Below, in pieces: positions 47,187-56,888 of a DNA stretch of 64,000 nt. The notes under the pieces are model-generated. The model ran no database searches. It had not been told where the DNA came from and saw only the letters and a program-made list of their open reading frames with translations. The stretch comes from Gammaproteobacteria bacterium. Lineage in GTDB: Bacteria; Pseudomonadota; Gammaproteobacteria; Acidiferrobacterales; Sulfurifustaceae. Numbering within the stretch: the first letter of the stretch is position 1; every line of letters begins with the position of its first letter. Both the position numbers and the translations under genes were made by a program. The stretch lies in assembly GCA_016199745.1 (NCBI GenBank), contig JACQFZ010000050.1:87658-151657 (forward strand), in the 5' to 3' direction.

Positions 47187-48377
47187 GTGGACATTCACGA
47201 ATACCAGGCAAAGGAATTGCTGTCTCGATTTGGGGTGCCGATTCAACGCGGCCAAGTAGCGTATACGCCGGATCAAGCGGTCTATGCCGCGACCGAGCTC
47301 GGCGGTGCCCGTTGGGTCGTGAAAGCACAAATTCATTCCGGCGCGCGCGGTAAGGCCGGCGGCATCAAGCTATGCCGGACCTATCACGAAGTGCACGAAG
47401 CGGCAGAAGCGCTACTCGGCAAAAGACTCGTTACCACCCAGACGGGCCCCGACGGCAAAATCGTCGGCCGCGTATACGTCGAAGTAGCGGAATCGTTTGA
47501 GCGCGAGATCTATTTAGGCTTCGTGCTCGATCGCAAGACCGAACGCATCCGCGTCATCACCTCCGCCCAAGGCGGCATGGACATCGAAGAGATCGCCAAG
47601 GATCACCCCGAGGCGCTGCTGCAAACCATCGTCGAACCGGCCGTTGGCTTACGCCAATTTCAGGCGCGTGAGCTCGCCTTCGGTTTGGACCTCAATATCA
47701 AACAAGTCAGCCGCGCGGCCGCGGCCATCATGGGCGCGTACCAGGCGTTTCGCGAGCTCGATGCCACTATGATCGAGATCAATCCGCTGGTGGTGATGAA
47801 AGACGATCGCGTGTATGCGCTCGACGCCAAGATGTCGTTCGACGATAACGGCCTGTACCGCCATCCGCAGATCACCGAGATGCAGGACCACGCGCAAGAA
47901 GACCCGCGTGAAGCCGAAGCGGCCAAGTTCAGCCTGAACTACGTCGGCCTCGACGGCGACATCGGCTGCATCATCAACGGCGCCGGTCTGGCCATGGCAA
48001 CGATGGATACTATTAAGTATGCCGGCGGTGAACCGGCCAACTTCCTGGATGTCGGCGGCGGCGCCTCGCCTGAGCGCGTGGCGGCGGCATTCCGGCTGGT
48101 GCTATCGGATAAAAACATTTCGGCGATCCTGGTGAACATCTTCGCCGGCATCAACCGTTGCGACTGGGTTGCCCAAGGTGTGGTGCAAGCGGCACGTAAT
48201 CTCGATGTGCCGTTGATCGTGCGACTCGCCGGTACCAACGTCGAAGAAGGTCGTCGCATCATCGAAGAAAGCGGACTTCCCATCATCAGCGCCGAGACGC
48301 TGCTCGATGCCTCGCAAAAAGCGGTCGAGGCGTCGAAGCTGCATCGTGCCAAGACCAAATCAGGAGCAGCCCGATGA
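47187..48377 (+). CDS. mtkA: malate-CoA ligase beta subunit
   Basis: 396 aa, starting at GTG with GAGGAG upstream. It is a SucC-like ATP-grasp protein ([54 protein letters not shown]). Position between serine-glyoxylate aminotransferase and malyl-CoA lyase, rather than beside sucAB, marks it as malate thiokinase. It overlaps mtkB by 4 nt. It makes malyl-CoA from malate, ATP and CoA. Confidence 0.92.
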   Translation: MDIHEYQAKELLSRFGVPIQRGQVAYTPDQAVYAATELGGARWVVKAQIHSGARGKAGGIKLCRTYHEVHEAAEALLGKRLVTTQTGPDGKIVGRVYVEVAESFEREIYLGFVLDRKTERIRVITSAQGGMDIEEIAKDHPEALLQTIVEPAVGLRQFQARELAFGLDLNIKQVSRAAAAIMGAYQAFRELDATMIEINPLVVMKDDRVYALDAKMSFDDNGLYRHPQITEMQDHAQEDPREAEAAKFSLNYVGLDGDIGCIINGAGLAMATMDTIKYAGGEPANFLDVGGGASPERVAAAFRLVLSDKNISAILVNIFAGINRCDWVAQGVVQAARNLDVPLIVRLAGTNVEEGRRIIEESGLPIISAETLLDASQKAVEASKLHRAKTKSGAAR

Positions 48378-49282
48378 GCATATTGATCGACGAAAAGACG
48401 CCGGTGCTGGTACAAGGGTTCACCGGTGACAAGGCTACCTTCCACGCCAAGGAAATGATCGCTTACGGCACCAACATCGTCGGCGGTGTCACGCCGGGTA
48501 AAGGCGGCCAGAAGCATCTCGACAAACCGGTGTTCAACACGGTGAAGGACGCGGTCAACGCCACCGGTGCCACCGCCAGCATCGTGTTCGTGCCGCCGCC
48601 GTTCTGCGCCGATTCGATCATGGAAGCGGCCGACGCCGGCTTGCGCTTGGTGTGCGTCATCACCGACGGCATCCCGGCGCAAGACATGATGCAGGTGAAG
48701 CGTTACCTGTTCCGCTATCCGAAGCAACGCCGCACTACCGTCGTCGGTCCGAACTGTGCCGGTATCATCAGCGCCGGTAAGGCAATGCTCGGCATCATGC
48801 CGGGGCACATCTATCGTCGCGGCTCGGTCGGCATCGTCTCGCGCTCGGGCACGCTTGGCTATGAAGCTGCCGCGCAGCTGGCCGAAACCGGCCTCGGTGT
48901 CACCACCAGCGTCGGCATCGGCGGCGATCCCATCAATGGCAGCTCGTTCCTCGATCACCTGATGTTGTTCGAGGAAGATCCCGAGACCGAAGCCGTCATC
49001 ATGATCGGCGAAATCGGTGGACCGCAGGAAGCGGAAGCCGCGCAATGGGTCAAAGAGAACATGACCAAACCGGTGATCGGTTATGTCGCCGGTTTAACGG
49101 CGCCGAAGGGACGACGCATGGGTCATGCCGGTGCGATCATCTCTGCCGCCGGTGACAGCGCCGCCGAGAAGAGCGAGATCATGCGGTCGTTTGGTTTGTC
49201 GGTGGCACCGAGCGCGTCGGAGCTGGGTTCGACGGTTGGCAAGGCGCTGGCTTCGAAAAGCGACCGCAAGGTCTCGGCGTAA
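48374..49282 (+). CDS. mtkB: malate-CoA ligase alpha subunit
   Basis: 302 aa, SucD-like. The CoA-binding region ([34 protein letters not shown]) and the phospho-His motif GHAGAIIS are present. It is translationally coupled to mtkA. The pair resembles Methylobacterium-type MtkAB; a generic succinyl-CoA synthetase is the alternative, made less likely by the serine-cycle context. Confidence 0.92.
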   Translation: MSILIDEKTPVLVQGFTGDKATFHAKEMIAYGTNIVGGVTPGKGGQKHLDKPVFNTVKDAVNATGATASIVFVPPPFCADSIMEAADAGLRLVCVITDGIPAQDMMQVKRYLFRYPKQRRTTVVGPNCAGIISAGKAMLGIMPGHIYRRGSVGIVSRSGTLGYEAAAQLAETGLGVTTSVGIGGDPINGSSFLDHLMLFEEDPETEAVIMIGEIGGPQEAEAAQWVKENMTKPVIGYVAGLTAPKGRRMGHAGAIISAAGDSAAEKSEIMRSFGLSVAPSASELGSTVGKALASKSDRKVSA

Positions 49283-49325
49283 AGAATCGCAGCGCTCTGT
49301 TGAGCCCCGCTGCATCACACTAGGC

Positions 49326-49428
49326 TCCCCTCCCCCCTTGCGGGGGAGGGGAAGGGGGAGAGGGGTAATCGTATTCATTCTTCCCCCTCTCCCCTGTCCC
49401 CTCCTCCGCAAGGGGGGAGGGGGACGCT
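49326..49428. repeat. palindromic repeat between mtkB and mcl
   Basis: CCCCTCCCCCCTTGCGGGGGAGGGG is followed by GGGAGAGG…CCTCTCCC arms and a second CCTCCGCAAGGGGGGAGG hairpin. It is a long member of the intergenic family. A separate ribosome site (GAAAGGA) precedes mcl. Confidence 0.8.
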
Positions 49429-49507
49429 TTAGATAAAGCGGTGATTCAACAAAACCACTCAGCTATCCCATCGAGCAATCATCGAACACTTTCAGAAAGG
49501 ACAAGCC

Positions 49508-50488
49508 ATGAGCTTTACCAACATCGAACAAGCCACCCCCCGCCTTCACCGCTCCGAACTAGCCGTTCCCGGCTCCAACACTAGCCTGTTCGAGAAAGCG
49601 GCGAAATCAGCCGCCGATATTATTTTTCTCGATTGCGAAGACGCCGTGGCGCCCGACGACAAAGAGCAAGCGCGCAAGAACATCATTCAAGGCCTGAACG
49701 ACATCGATTGGGGCACGAAGACGATGATGGTCCGCATCAACGGCCTCGATACGCATTACATGTATCGGGACGTGGTCGACATCGTCGAAGCCTGCCCGCG
49801 GCTCGACATGATTTTGATTCCGAAGGCCGGCGTCGCCGCCGACGTCTACGCCGTCGACATGATGGTGACGCAGATCGAAACTGCGAAGCGCCGCAGCAAG
49901 CGCATCGGCTTCGAAGTGCTGATCGAAACCGCCCTCGGCATGGCCAACGTCGACGCGATCGCGCAGTCGAGCAAGCGCTTGGAAGCGATGTCGTTTGGCG
50001 TCGCCGACTACGCCGCGTCGACCCGCGCACGCACCACCGTCATCGGCGGCGTCAATAAAGATTCCGGTGTGCTCACCGACAAAGACGAAAACGGCCATCG
50101 CGATTATTACTGGACCGATCAATGGCACGCCGCGCAAACGCGCATGCTGGTCGCGTGCCGCGCTTACGGCTTGCGGCCGATCGATGGCCCGTTCGGTGAC
50201 TTCAGTGATCCCGACGGCTATCTCGCGGCAGCAAATCGCGCGGCGGTGTTGGGCTACGAAGGCAAGTGGGCGATCCATCCGTCGCAGATCGAGCTCGCCA
50301 ACAAGGTGTACACGCCGACCGAAGCGGAAGTGAAGAAAGCACGGCGCATCATGGAAGCAATGGCGCAAGCCGCCAAAGAAGGCAAAGGTGCGGTGTCACT
50401 GGATGGCCGCTTGATCGACCTCGCCAGCATTCGCATGGTGGAAGCACTGTTGAAAAAAGCCGACGCGATCGAAGCCGCGCGGCGCTAA
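49508..50488 (+). CDS. mcl: malyl-CoA lyase (CitE-like)
   Basis: 326 aa. HRSELAVPGSNTSLFEKAAK, ADIIFLDCEDAVAPDDK (metal and substrate ligands), EVLIETALGMANVD and GKWAIHPSQIELAN match malyl-CoA/beta-methylmalyl-CoA lyases. It cleaves malyl-CoA to acetyl-CoA and glyoxylate, closing the serine cycle with SgaA. It is last gene of the serine-cycle run. Confidence 0.95.
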   Translation: MSFTNIEQATPRLHRSELAVPGSNTSLFEKAAKSAADIIFLDCEDAVAPDDKEQARKNIIQGLNDIDWGTKTMMVRINGLDTHYMYRDVVDIVEACPRLDMILIPKAGVAADVYAVDMMVTQIETAKRRSKRIGFEVLIETALGMANVDAIAQSSKRLEAMSFGVADYAASTRARTTVIGGVNKDSGVLTDKDENGHRDYYWTDQWHAAQTRMLVACRAYGLRPIDGPFGDFSDPDGYLAAANRAAVLGYEGKWAIHPSQIELANKVYTPTEAEVKKARRIMEAMAQAAKEGKGAVSLDGRLIDLASIRMVEALLKKADAIEAARR

Positions 50489-50550
50489 ACCTTGCTGCCA
50501 CTCGGCATGCGAAATTTTTATACCACCATTCCGCGTTGTAATACCTAGTC

Positions 50551-50591
50551 CATCATTACGTTCCTTCTCTCGAGAGAAGGAACGAATGATG
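50551..50591. terminator. long perfect palindrome downstream of mcl
   Basis: A 24-bp perfect palindrome at 50560-50583 (centre TCGA) is extended by CATCATT and AATGATG arms. It could end mcl transcription, though the T-run is lacking, or be a protein-binding site before the SulP gene. Confidence 0.5.
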
Positions 50592-50652
50592 TTTCAGGTT
50601 ACTATTCCTCTTACCCCGCCCTGTTACCGCGGGCAGAGGATGTAACCCGTCG

Positions 50653-52323
50653 ATGAATTGGCGCCGCTTCTTTCCGTTCCTTAATTGGTCACAACCTACC
50701 GCTGATTCATTACGCAAAGATGCTTGGGCCGGCATCAGCGTCGGTCTCGTCGTCATTCCGCAATCGCTCGCCTACGCCACGCTCGCCGGCATGCCGCCGG
50801 TCACCGGACTCTATGCGGCATTGCTGCCGTGCATCGTTGGAATACTTTGGGGTTCGTCGCCGCTGCTCGCCGCAGGACCTGTGGCGCTCACCAGCCTGCT
50901 GACGTTCGCCGCGCTCCAGCCACTAGCCACACCGGCAAGCGCCGATTGGGTATCGCTGGCAATTTGGCTGGCGATCTATGCCGGCGTCATCCAACTATTA
51001 CTCGGCTCACTACGCCTCGGATTGATCGCCAACTTCGTCGCGTTTCCCGTGATCTCCGGCTTCATTAACGCCGCCGCGTTGATCATCATCTTGTCGCAAC
51101 TGCCGGCGCTGCTCGGTTTACCGACCGATATCAACGTCACGTGGCCTAGCCGTGCGGCCGATATGGCGCGGCAGATGCCGCAAGAAATTCTGCAGAACGC
51201 TGCCTTCGGCGTAACGGCGCTGGTGTCGCTCATTTTGTTGAAACGTTTGTTGCCGCGGCTTCCGGGTGTGCTGTTGGTTTGCATCGCCGCTATTGTCGTC
51301 AGCGACATGATCGGCTTCGCCGACAGCGGCGGCGCCGTTATCGGCGCAATCCCCAGCGGCTTCCCAGAAATAGGTCGGATCCCGGCGATCGGCTGGGCGC
51401 TGCATCGTGCCCTATTGCCGGCCGCGGTCATCATCGCGCTCATCAGCTTCACCGAAGCCATGGCCAGCTGCAAAACCCTGGCACGCCAACGCGGTGAGCA
51501 ATGGAACGTCGATCAAGAATTGATCGGCCAAGGGCTGGCGAAAATTGCCAGCGGCGCGAGCGGTGCGTTCCCGGTGAGCGGCTCGTTCTCGCGTTCGGCG
51601 CTCAACGCTTACGCCGGCGCGGTCGGCGGTTGGTCAAGCTTGTTCACGACCGCGTGCGTGTTGATATGTTTGCTGTGGGCTACCGACTACCTGTATCACC
51701 TGCCGCGTGCGGTAATAGCAGCCGTCATTATCGTACCGACATTGAACCTGCTCGACTTCGCTGTCTTCCGAAAGCTGTGGCGCACCTCACGCGACGATGG
51801 CGGCGTTGCCATCGCCACGTTTGCAGTGACATTGTTCTCGGTGCCGTACCTCCACGTCGGCGTATTTACCGGCTTTACCGTATCGATGCTGTGCTTCTTG
51901 TATCGCCGCGCACGTCCGCGTCTGCTCGAAGTCGGCGTACATCGCGACGGTACGTTGCGCGATCGCGCCGTGCACAACTTGCCACCGCTCGCGTCCGAGG
52001 TCCTCGCGATTCGTATGGATGCCGCAATCACGTACATCAGCGCACCGGTACTCGAACGTTACGTCATCGAGCGCACGCAACAAACGGCTGACATACGCAC
52101 GGTGTTGTTATGTAGCTCACCGGCGAACGACATCGATGCGACCGGCATCGAGACGTTGCGGCAATTGCATCGTTATCTCGATAACCGTGGAATCGCCTTG
52201 CGGTTCTCGGGCGTAAAGAAGCAGGTTCGAGAGATGATGGAGAAAGACGGGTTAGCGCAACAGCTGGGTACAGCGGCGTTCTTTTCGACCGATCGCGAGG
52301 CGATTGAGGCGTTGGCGCGTTAA
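50653..52323 (+). CDS. SulP-family anion transporter with STAS domain
   Basis: 556 aa. Multiple hydrophobic segments start with DAWAGISVGLVVIPQSLAYA, the SulP signature region (LAGMPPVTGLYAALLP), and the C-terminal STAS domain spans about residues 440-550 (SSPANDIDATGIETLRQL). It probably is an inner-membrane sulfate or bicarbonate/organic-acid symporter; the substrate cannot be read. The link to the serine cycle is unproven, though bicarbonate or dicarboxylate would fit. Confidence 0.9.
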   Translation: MNWRRFFPFLNWSQPTADSLRKDAWAGISVGLVVIPQSLAYATLAGMPPVTGLYAALLPCIVGILWGSSPLLAAGPVALTSLLTFAALQPLATPASADWVSLAIWLAIYAGVIQLLLGSLRLGLIANFVAFPVISGFINAAALIIILSQLPALLGLPTDINVTWPSRAADMARQMPQEILQNAAFGVTALVSLILLKRLLPRLPGVLLVCIAAIVVSDMIGFADSGGAVIGAIPSGFPEIGRIPAIGWALHRALLPAAVIIALISFTEAMASCKTLARQRGEQWNVDQELIGQGLAKIASGASGAFPVSGSFSRSALNAYAGAVGGWSSLFTTACVLICLLWATDYLYHLPRAVIAAVIIVPTLNLLDFAVFRKLWRTSRDDGGVAIATFAVTLFSVPYLHVGVFTGFTVSMLCFLYRRARPRLLEVGVHRDGTLRDRAVHNLPPLASEVLAIRMDAAITYISAPVLERYVIERTQQTADIRTVLLCSSPANDIDATGIETLRQLHRYLDNRGIALRFSGVKKQVREMMEKDGLAQQLGTAAFFSTDREAIEALAR

Positions 52324-52329
52324 CAGCAC

Positions 52330-52395
52330 TCCCGGGGGAGAGGGGGAATAATAAGCCCCCTCTCTCCTGTCCTCTCTCCCGCAAGGGGAGAGAGG
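52330..52395. repeat. palindromic repeat between SulP gene and pabB
   Basis: CCGGGGGAGAGGGGG and CCCCCTCTCTCC arms, then CTCTCCCGCAAGGGGAGAG. It sits between convergent genes and may serve as their terminator. Confidence 0.75.
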
Positions 52396-52405
52396 AACGC
52401 TTCGA

Positions 52406-53770
52406 TTACGGCTGCAACAACGCCACCAACGCCGCCGCCTTATCGATCGTCTCTTGATACTCCGAGTCTTCCACCGAATCGGCCACCAACCCACCGCCTG
52501 CCCAGAATCGCATTTCGCCTTGCTGATGCACCATCGTCCGAATGGCAATGTTCGTGTCCATTGCGCCGTCGAAACCGATATAACCGATCGCGCCGCAATA
52601 AACGCCGCGGCGTTCGTGTTCTAAGTCTTCGATAATTTCCATCGCCCGAATCTTCGGGGCACCGGTGATCGAGCCGCCCGGAAAACAAGCGCGCAAGACG
52701 TCGATCGCTTGCACTTTCGGCGCCAGTCGACCGCTGACCGTACTGACGAGATGATGCACCGTGGCGAAACTTTCGAGCGCGCACAGCGCATCGACGTGCA
52801 CGCTGCCGTACTCGCAAACCTTGCCGAGATCGTTGCGCAATAGATCGACAATCATGACGTTCTCGGCGCGGTCTTTCGCGCTCGCGAGAAGTTCAGCGGC
52901 GATACGTTTATCCACCGCCGGATCGGCATGGCGTGGACGCGTGCCTTTGATCGGCTTCGTTTCGACGACGCCATCGTGAACTTGCAGGAAGCGCTCGGGT
53001 GACGCGCTCAGCACTTGCGCATTGGGCGTATTGAGATAGGCCGCGTACGGCGCCGGATTATATGAACGTAACGCGCGATAACCGGCCCAGGGATCGCCGG
53101 CAACCGGCGCGGAAAAACGCCGCGCCAAATTAACTTGATAACAATCGCCGGCGGCGATGTAACCGAGCACGCGCCGGAAGGCGGCGCCGTAACCATCGCG
53201 ATCGAGGGTGGTGTCCAACGGCGCCAACGCACGCAACGCCGTTCGTTGAGGCGGCAACGACGATTGGTGAAATAACGCTGCCAACGATTCGTAACGTTCA
53301 GCATCGGTGCCAACCGCGACAAAAGCGCTCCGCTGTGCCACGTGATCGACGACGACCGCCCAGTCGTAAATGCCGACCGCCATCTCGGGCAATTGTCCAA
53401 CATCGGTGGCAACGGCAGGCAAACGCTCGAACCGGCGGCCGAGATCGTAGGCGAAGTAACCGACCGCACCGCCAACGAAGGGCAACGACGCCATCGGCGT
53501 TATCAATCCGTACCGCGTTAACGACTGCTGCAACAACGTCAGCGGATCGTCGAACGATTGCACCACCGTGTCGGCCGAACGAATTTCGGTGGTTACACCG
53601 CGCGTCACCAACGTCTCGATGGGATCGGCGACGAGAATGTCGTAACGCCCTTGCGAACTCCATGGCCGACCACTGTCGATGAACATCGACCACGGGCGAT
53701 CGGCCAATGCCTCGAAGCTATCGGCACTGTCAGGACGGTATGGGAGCTCTATGATGGAAGGTGCACGCAT
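52406..53770 (-). CDS. pabB: aminodeoxychorismate synthase component I
   Basis: 454 aa from ATG at 53770. The chorismate-binding domain shows YQVNLARRFSAP, KPIKGTRPRH (with the PabB-type Lys), ELLASAKDRAENVMIVDLLRNDLG and GGSITGAPKIRAMEIIEDLE. With PabA it makes the p-aminobenzoate precursor of folate. It is not fused to a PabC domain. It joins folC and folD as a third folate gene in this amine-catabolic region. Confidence 0.93.
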   Translation of the reverse strand: MRAPSIIELPYRPDSADSFEALADRPWSMFIDSGRPWSSQGRYDILVADPIETLVTRGVTTEIRSADTVVQSFDDPLTLLQQSLTRYGLITPMASLPFVGGAVGYFAYDLGRRFERLPAVATDVGQLPEMAVGIYDWAVVVDHVAQRSAFVAVGTDAERYESLAALFHQSSLPPQRTALRALAPLDTTLDRDGYGAAFRRVLGYIAAGDCYQVNLARRFSAPVAGDPWAGYRALRSYNPAPYAAYLNTPNAQVLSASPERFLQVHDGVVETKPIKGTRPRHADPAVDKRIAAELLASAKDRAENVMIVDLLRNDLGKVCEYGSVHVDALCALESFATVHHLVSTVSGRLAPKVQAIDVLRACFPGGSITGAPKIRAMEIIEDLEHERRGVYCGAIGYIGFDGAMDTNIAIRTMVHQQGEMRFWAGGGLVADSVEDSEYQETIDKAAALVALLQP

Positions 53771-53862
53771 CGGAAGCTTCAGCAGAGACTTCAGCCTAGC
53801 ACAACACCCACTCGCGACGTTGAGCGGCACGCGTGTACGTCGGAATGATACTCAACGAAAAA

Positions 53863-53888
53863 ACGCGTCGTTCGCTCGAACGACGCGT
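53863..53888 (-). terminator. terminator of the ETF-QO gene
   Basis: A perfect 12-bp stem (ACGCGTCGTTCG with CGAACGACGCGT, 2-nt centre) is followed by TTTTTT on the minus strand. Confidence 0.9.
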
Positions 53889-53911
53889 CCATAATACCGA
53901 AACGTCCGGCA

Positions 53912-55561
53912 CTACATATTAGGATAGTTCGGCCCTTCTCCACCCTGCGGCACGACCCAGTTGATGTTCTGCGTCGGATCTTTGATATCGCAAGTTTTAC
54001 AATGCACACAGTTTTGCGCATTGATCTGCATCCGCGGCGTACCGGCGTCGTTGCGCACAATCTCGTACACGCCGGCCGGGCAATAACGCTGCTCCGGCGC
54101 GTCGTACAGCGCAAGGTTGGTGTCGATCGCCACTTCCGGCCGTTTCAACTGCAAATGCACCGGCTGGTTCTCTTCATGATTAGTGCCGGAGAGGAACACC
54201 GACGACAAGCGATCGAAGCTGAGCACGCCATCCGGCTTCGGATATTGAATCGGCGTGCACTCCGACGCCTTCTTCAGTTTGGTGTGATCCGGCGTCAGCT
54301 TCAGCGTCCACGGCGCCTTGCCGCGGAACACGGTTTGATCGACCCAGAACATGAGCGAACCGACGTGCAGACCTTTGCTCATCCACTGTTTGAAATTGCG
54401 CGCCTTGTGCAGCTCTTGATACAGCCAGCTGTTGCGGAACGCTTCGGGGTAATCTTTCAGCTCGTCACGCGCGCGGCCATTGGTCAACGCCGCGAACGCG
54501 CTCTCGGCCGCCATCATGCCGGACTTGATCGCCGCATGGCTGCCCTTGATGCGCGAGGCGTTGAGGAAGCCGGCGTCGTCGCCGACCAAGCAACCGCCCG
54601 CGAACACAAACTTCGGCAACGCTGCCAAACCGCCGGCGGCGATGGCGCGTGCGCCGTAGGACACACGACGGCCGCCTTCGAGAAACGCGCGAATCTTCGG
54701 GTGTAGCTTGTAGCGTTGGAATTCTTCGAACGGCGACAGATACGGATTGCTGTAGCTCAAGCCGACGACCAGGCCGATCGACACCAGGTTCTCGCCGAAG
54801 TGGTACAGGAACGAACCGCCGTAGGTATCGGACGGCAACGGCCAGCCGGCGGTGTGAATGACGAGACCGGGCTTGTGATTTTCCGGTTTGATCTCCCACA
54901 GCTCTTTGATGCCGATACCGTAGGACTGCGGGCCGGCGCCGTCGCGCAAGCCAAACTTTTGCTCGAGCTGCTTGCCGAGATGGCCGCGGCAACCTTCGGC
55001 GAAGAATGTGTACTTCGCGTGCAGCTCCATACCGGGTTGGTAGGCATCGGTCGGCTTGCCGTCTTTGCCGATGCCCATGTCACCGGTGGCGACACCTTTA
55101 ACCGCGCCGTTCTCGTCGAACAACACTTCGGCGCCGGCAAAGCCGGGGAAAATTTCCACGCCGAGTGCCTCGGCCTGGGTCCCCAGCCAACGCGTCACCA
55201 TGCCGAGGCTGATGACGTAATTACCTTCGTTGTGGAAACAACCCGGTAGCAACGCGTTCGGAATTTGAAAGCCGCCGGTCTCGCTCAAGATGAGATAACG
55301 ATCCTCGGTAACAACCGTGTCGAGCGGCGCGCCCTTTTCTTTCCAGTCGGGAATTAATTCGTTCAACGCGCGCGGATCCATCACCGCACCCGACAGAATG
55401 TGGGCGCCGATTTCCGAGCCCTTTTCGATCAAGCAGACGCTGATCTCCTGGCTCTTCTCGGCCGCCAACTGCTTCAAGCGAATGGCAGCCGCGAGTCCCG
55501 CAGGACCACCGCCGACGATGACGACGTCGTACTCCATCGCTTCACGTTGCACGTTTTCCAC
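53912..55561 (-). CDS. electron transfer flavoprotein-ubiquinone oxidoreductase
   Basis: 549 aa from GTG at 55561; an ATG 24 nt further in is an alternative. FAD motif YDVVIVGGGPAGLAAAIRLK, HILSGAVMDPRALNELIPDW, the membrane-associated central region and the C-terminal 4Fe-4S site (CPAGVYE, NCVHCKTCDIKDPTQNINW) are all present. It takes electrons from ETF, hence from dimethylglycine and acyl-CoA dehydrogenases, to ubiquinone at the inner membrane. Confidence 0.96.
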   Translation of the reverse strand: MENVQREAMEYDVVIVGGGPAGLAAAIRLKQLAAEKSQEISVCLIEKGSEIGAHILSGAVMDPRALNELIPDWKEKGAPLDTVVTEDRYLILSETGGFQIPNALLPGCFHNEGNYVISLGMVTRWLGTQAEALGVEIFPGFAGAEVLFDENGAVKGVATGDMGIGKDGKPTDAYQPGMELHAKYTFFAEGCRGHLGKQLEQKFGLRDGAGPQSYGIGIKELWEIKPENHKPGLVIHTAGWPLPSDTYGGSFLYHFGENLVSIGLVVGLSYSNPYLSPFEEFQRYKLHPKIRAFLEGGRRVSYGARAIAAGGLAALPKFVFAGGCLVGDDAGFLNASRIKGSHAAIKSGMMAAESAFAALTNGRARDELKDYPEAFRNSWLYQELHKARNFKQWMSKGLHVGSLMFWVDQTVFRGKAPWTLKLTPDHTKLKKASECTPIQYPKPDGVLSFDRLSSVFLSGTNHEENQPVHLQLKRPEVAIDTNLALYDAPEQRYCPAGVYEIVRNDAGTPRMQINAQNCVHCKTCDIKDPTQNINWVVPQGGEGPNYPNM

Positions 55562-55600
55562 TTAACGCCCCCGATTCTGTCTGAAGAAAGAATTAACTTG

Positions 55601-55676
55601 TGTAGGGTGGGCAACGTTTTTCTGCGCACGTGTTTTCTTACGTCCGCGTGGGCAGAAAAACGCTGCCCACCCTACT
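55601..55676. repeat. REP-like long inverted repeat (GTAGGGTGGGC type)
   Basis: Arms of 23 bp at 55602-55624 and 55653-55675 differ by about one base and enclose a second small stem. It fills the gap between folD and the ETF-QO gene. Confidence 0.85.
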
Positions 55677-55680
55677 TGAA

Positions 55681-56562
55681 CTATGCTTGCTTCGCTTTCG
55701 CACCCGCTGCTGCGTTGGCCCCGCGCTCGGCTGAGGCGATCGTATTGCTGACCAACATCGTCACCGTCATCGGCCCAACGCCGCCCGGTACCGGCGTGAT
55801 GTACGACGCCTTCTCTTTGACGCCGTCGTAGTCCACGTCGCCGGCGAGCTTGCCGTCGGGCAAGCGATTGATACCGACGTCGATCACGACTGCGTCCTTC
55901 TTGACCATCTGCGGGATGATCATCTTCGGCCTACCAACGGCGACAACGAGGATGTCAGCCATAATCGTGTACTGTGCGAGGTCGCGGGTTTTGGAATGGC
56001 AAATAGAAACGGTCGCGCCCTGCTGCAACAACAACATCGCCATCGGTTTGCCGACGATATTGCTTTGACCGACGACGACGGCATTTTGCCCACGAATGGG
56101 GATCTTTTCGTGCTCGAGCATTTTCATGACACCGAACGGCGTGCACGGCGGGAACACGGTGTTGCCGGTCATGAGACTGCCGACGTTGTAGAGATGGAAA
56201 CCATCGACGTCTTTATCGACGGAAATGGTTTCGAGCACGCGCTGCATGTTGAATTGCGGCGGCAACGGCAGCTGTACCAAGATACCGTGGATCGACGGAT
56301 CGGCGTTGAGCTGACGGATAAGCGCTTCGACCACTTCCGGCTTGGCGTCGGCGGCGAATTCATGGGCAGTCGACTTGAGACCAACCTCGGTGCAAGCTTT
56401 AATCTTATGCGCGACGTATACCTTGGAAGCAGGATCGCTACCGACCAAGATCACTGCCAGGCCAGGCTGAATGCCGCGAGCCTTCAAAGCCGCCACCCGA
56501 CCCTTACATTCTTCGCGAACATGTTGGGCGATGATCCGCCCGTCGATAACTTTTGCGACCAT
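55681..56562 (-). CDS. folD: methylene-tetrahydrofolate dehydrogenase/cyclohydrolase
   Basis: 293 aa. The catalytic Tyr-Lys pair lies in VYVAHKIKACTEVG, and VVGQSNIVGKPMAMLL plus TPVPGGVGPMTVTML are family motifs. It converts methylene-tetrahydrofolate to formyl-tetrahydrofolate with NADP reduction. Here it links methyl groups from amine demethylation to formate, which FdsABG oxidises. It is divergent from mttB. Confidence 0.96.
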   Translation of the reverse strand: MVAKVIDGRIIAQHVREECKGRVAALKARGIQPGLAVILVGSDPASKVYVAHKIKACTEVGLKSTAHEFAADAKPEVVEALIRQLNADPSIHGILVQLPLPPQFNMQRVLETISVDKDVDGFHLYNVGSLMTGNTVFPPCTPFGVMKMLEHEKIPIRGQNAVVVGQSNIVGKPMAMLLLQQGATVSICHSKTRDLAQYTIMADILVVAVGRPKMIIPQMVKKDAVVIDVGINRLPDGKLAGDVDYDGVKEKASYITPVPGGVGPMTVTMLVSNTIASAERGANAAAGAKAKQA

Positions 56563-56888
56563 TCAATAATCTCCGTCTACAACGTGAAAGTGCCGATATG
56601 ATCGCGAATCCTAGGGTTTCGCGAAGTTTTTGCTCCCCTCCCCCACGACGAGTCCATGCATTTTTGCGACGTCGTCGATGATTCGCGGAATGACCGCTTG
56701 CGACGCTGGACCCGTTAGATAATAGTCCGGCGGATTGGCGTGGACACATAACACGATGTCGCAAAGCAGTCAGAAGCTAGAGCGCTCTCTTACCATACTT
56801 TGCCGGTGGCGGGGAGCACGTTTTCCGCAATTCCTTCATTATTTCAGACGCATGACGGACGGCCCCGTCCCTCACACCAGGAGATACC
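56563..56888. other. 326-bp gap between divergent folD and mttB
   Basis: It carries the direct repeat at 56736-56772 for mttB. A weaker minus-strand pair (CGTCGC/CGTCGT, 21 bp apart, 56645-56671) points to folD. AGGAG precedes mttB. No riboswitch-like fold is recognised. Confidence 0.6.
56736..56772 (+). promoter_or_regulatory. 21-bp direct repeat upstream of mttB
   Basis: TGGCGT-N8-AA-N5-TGTCGC-N8-CA, half-sites 21 bp apart, lies 117-153 bp before mttB. The AA register agrees with the other sites. Confidence 0.5.

Noticed and set aside
47187..49282. mtkAB as ordinary succinyl-CoA synthetase (sucCD)
   Set aside because: Possible from motifs alone, but placement between sgaA and mcl favours malate-CoA ligase; kept as an alternative only.
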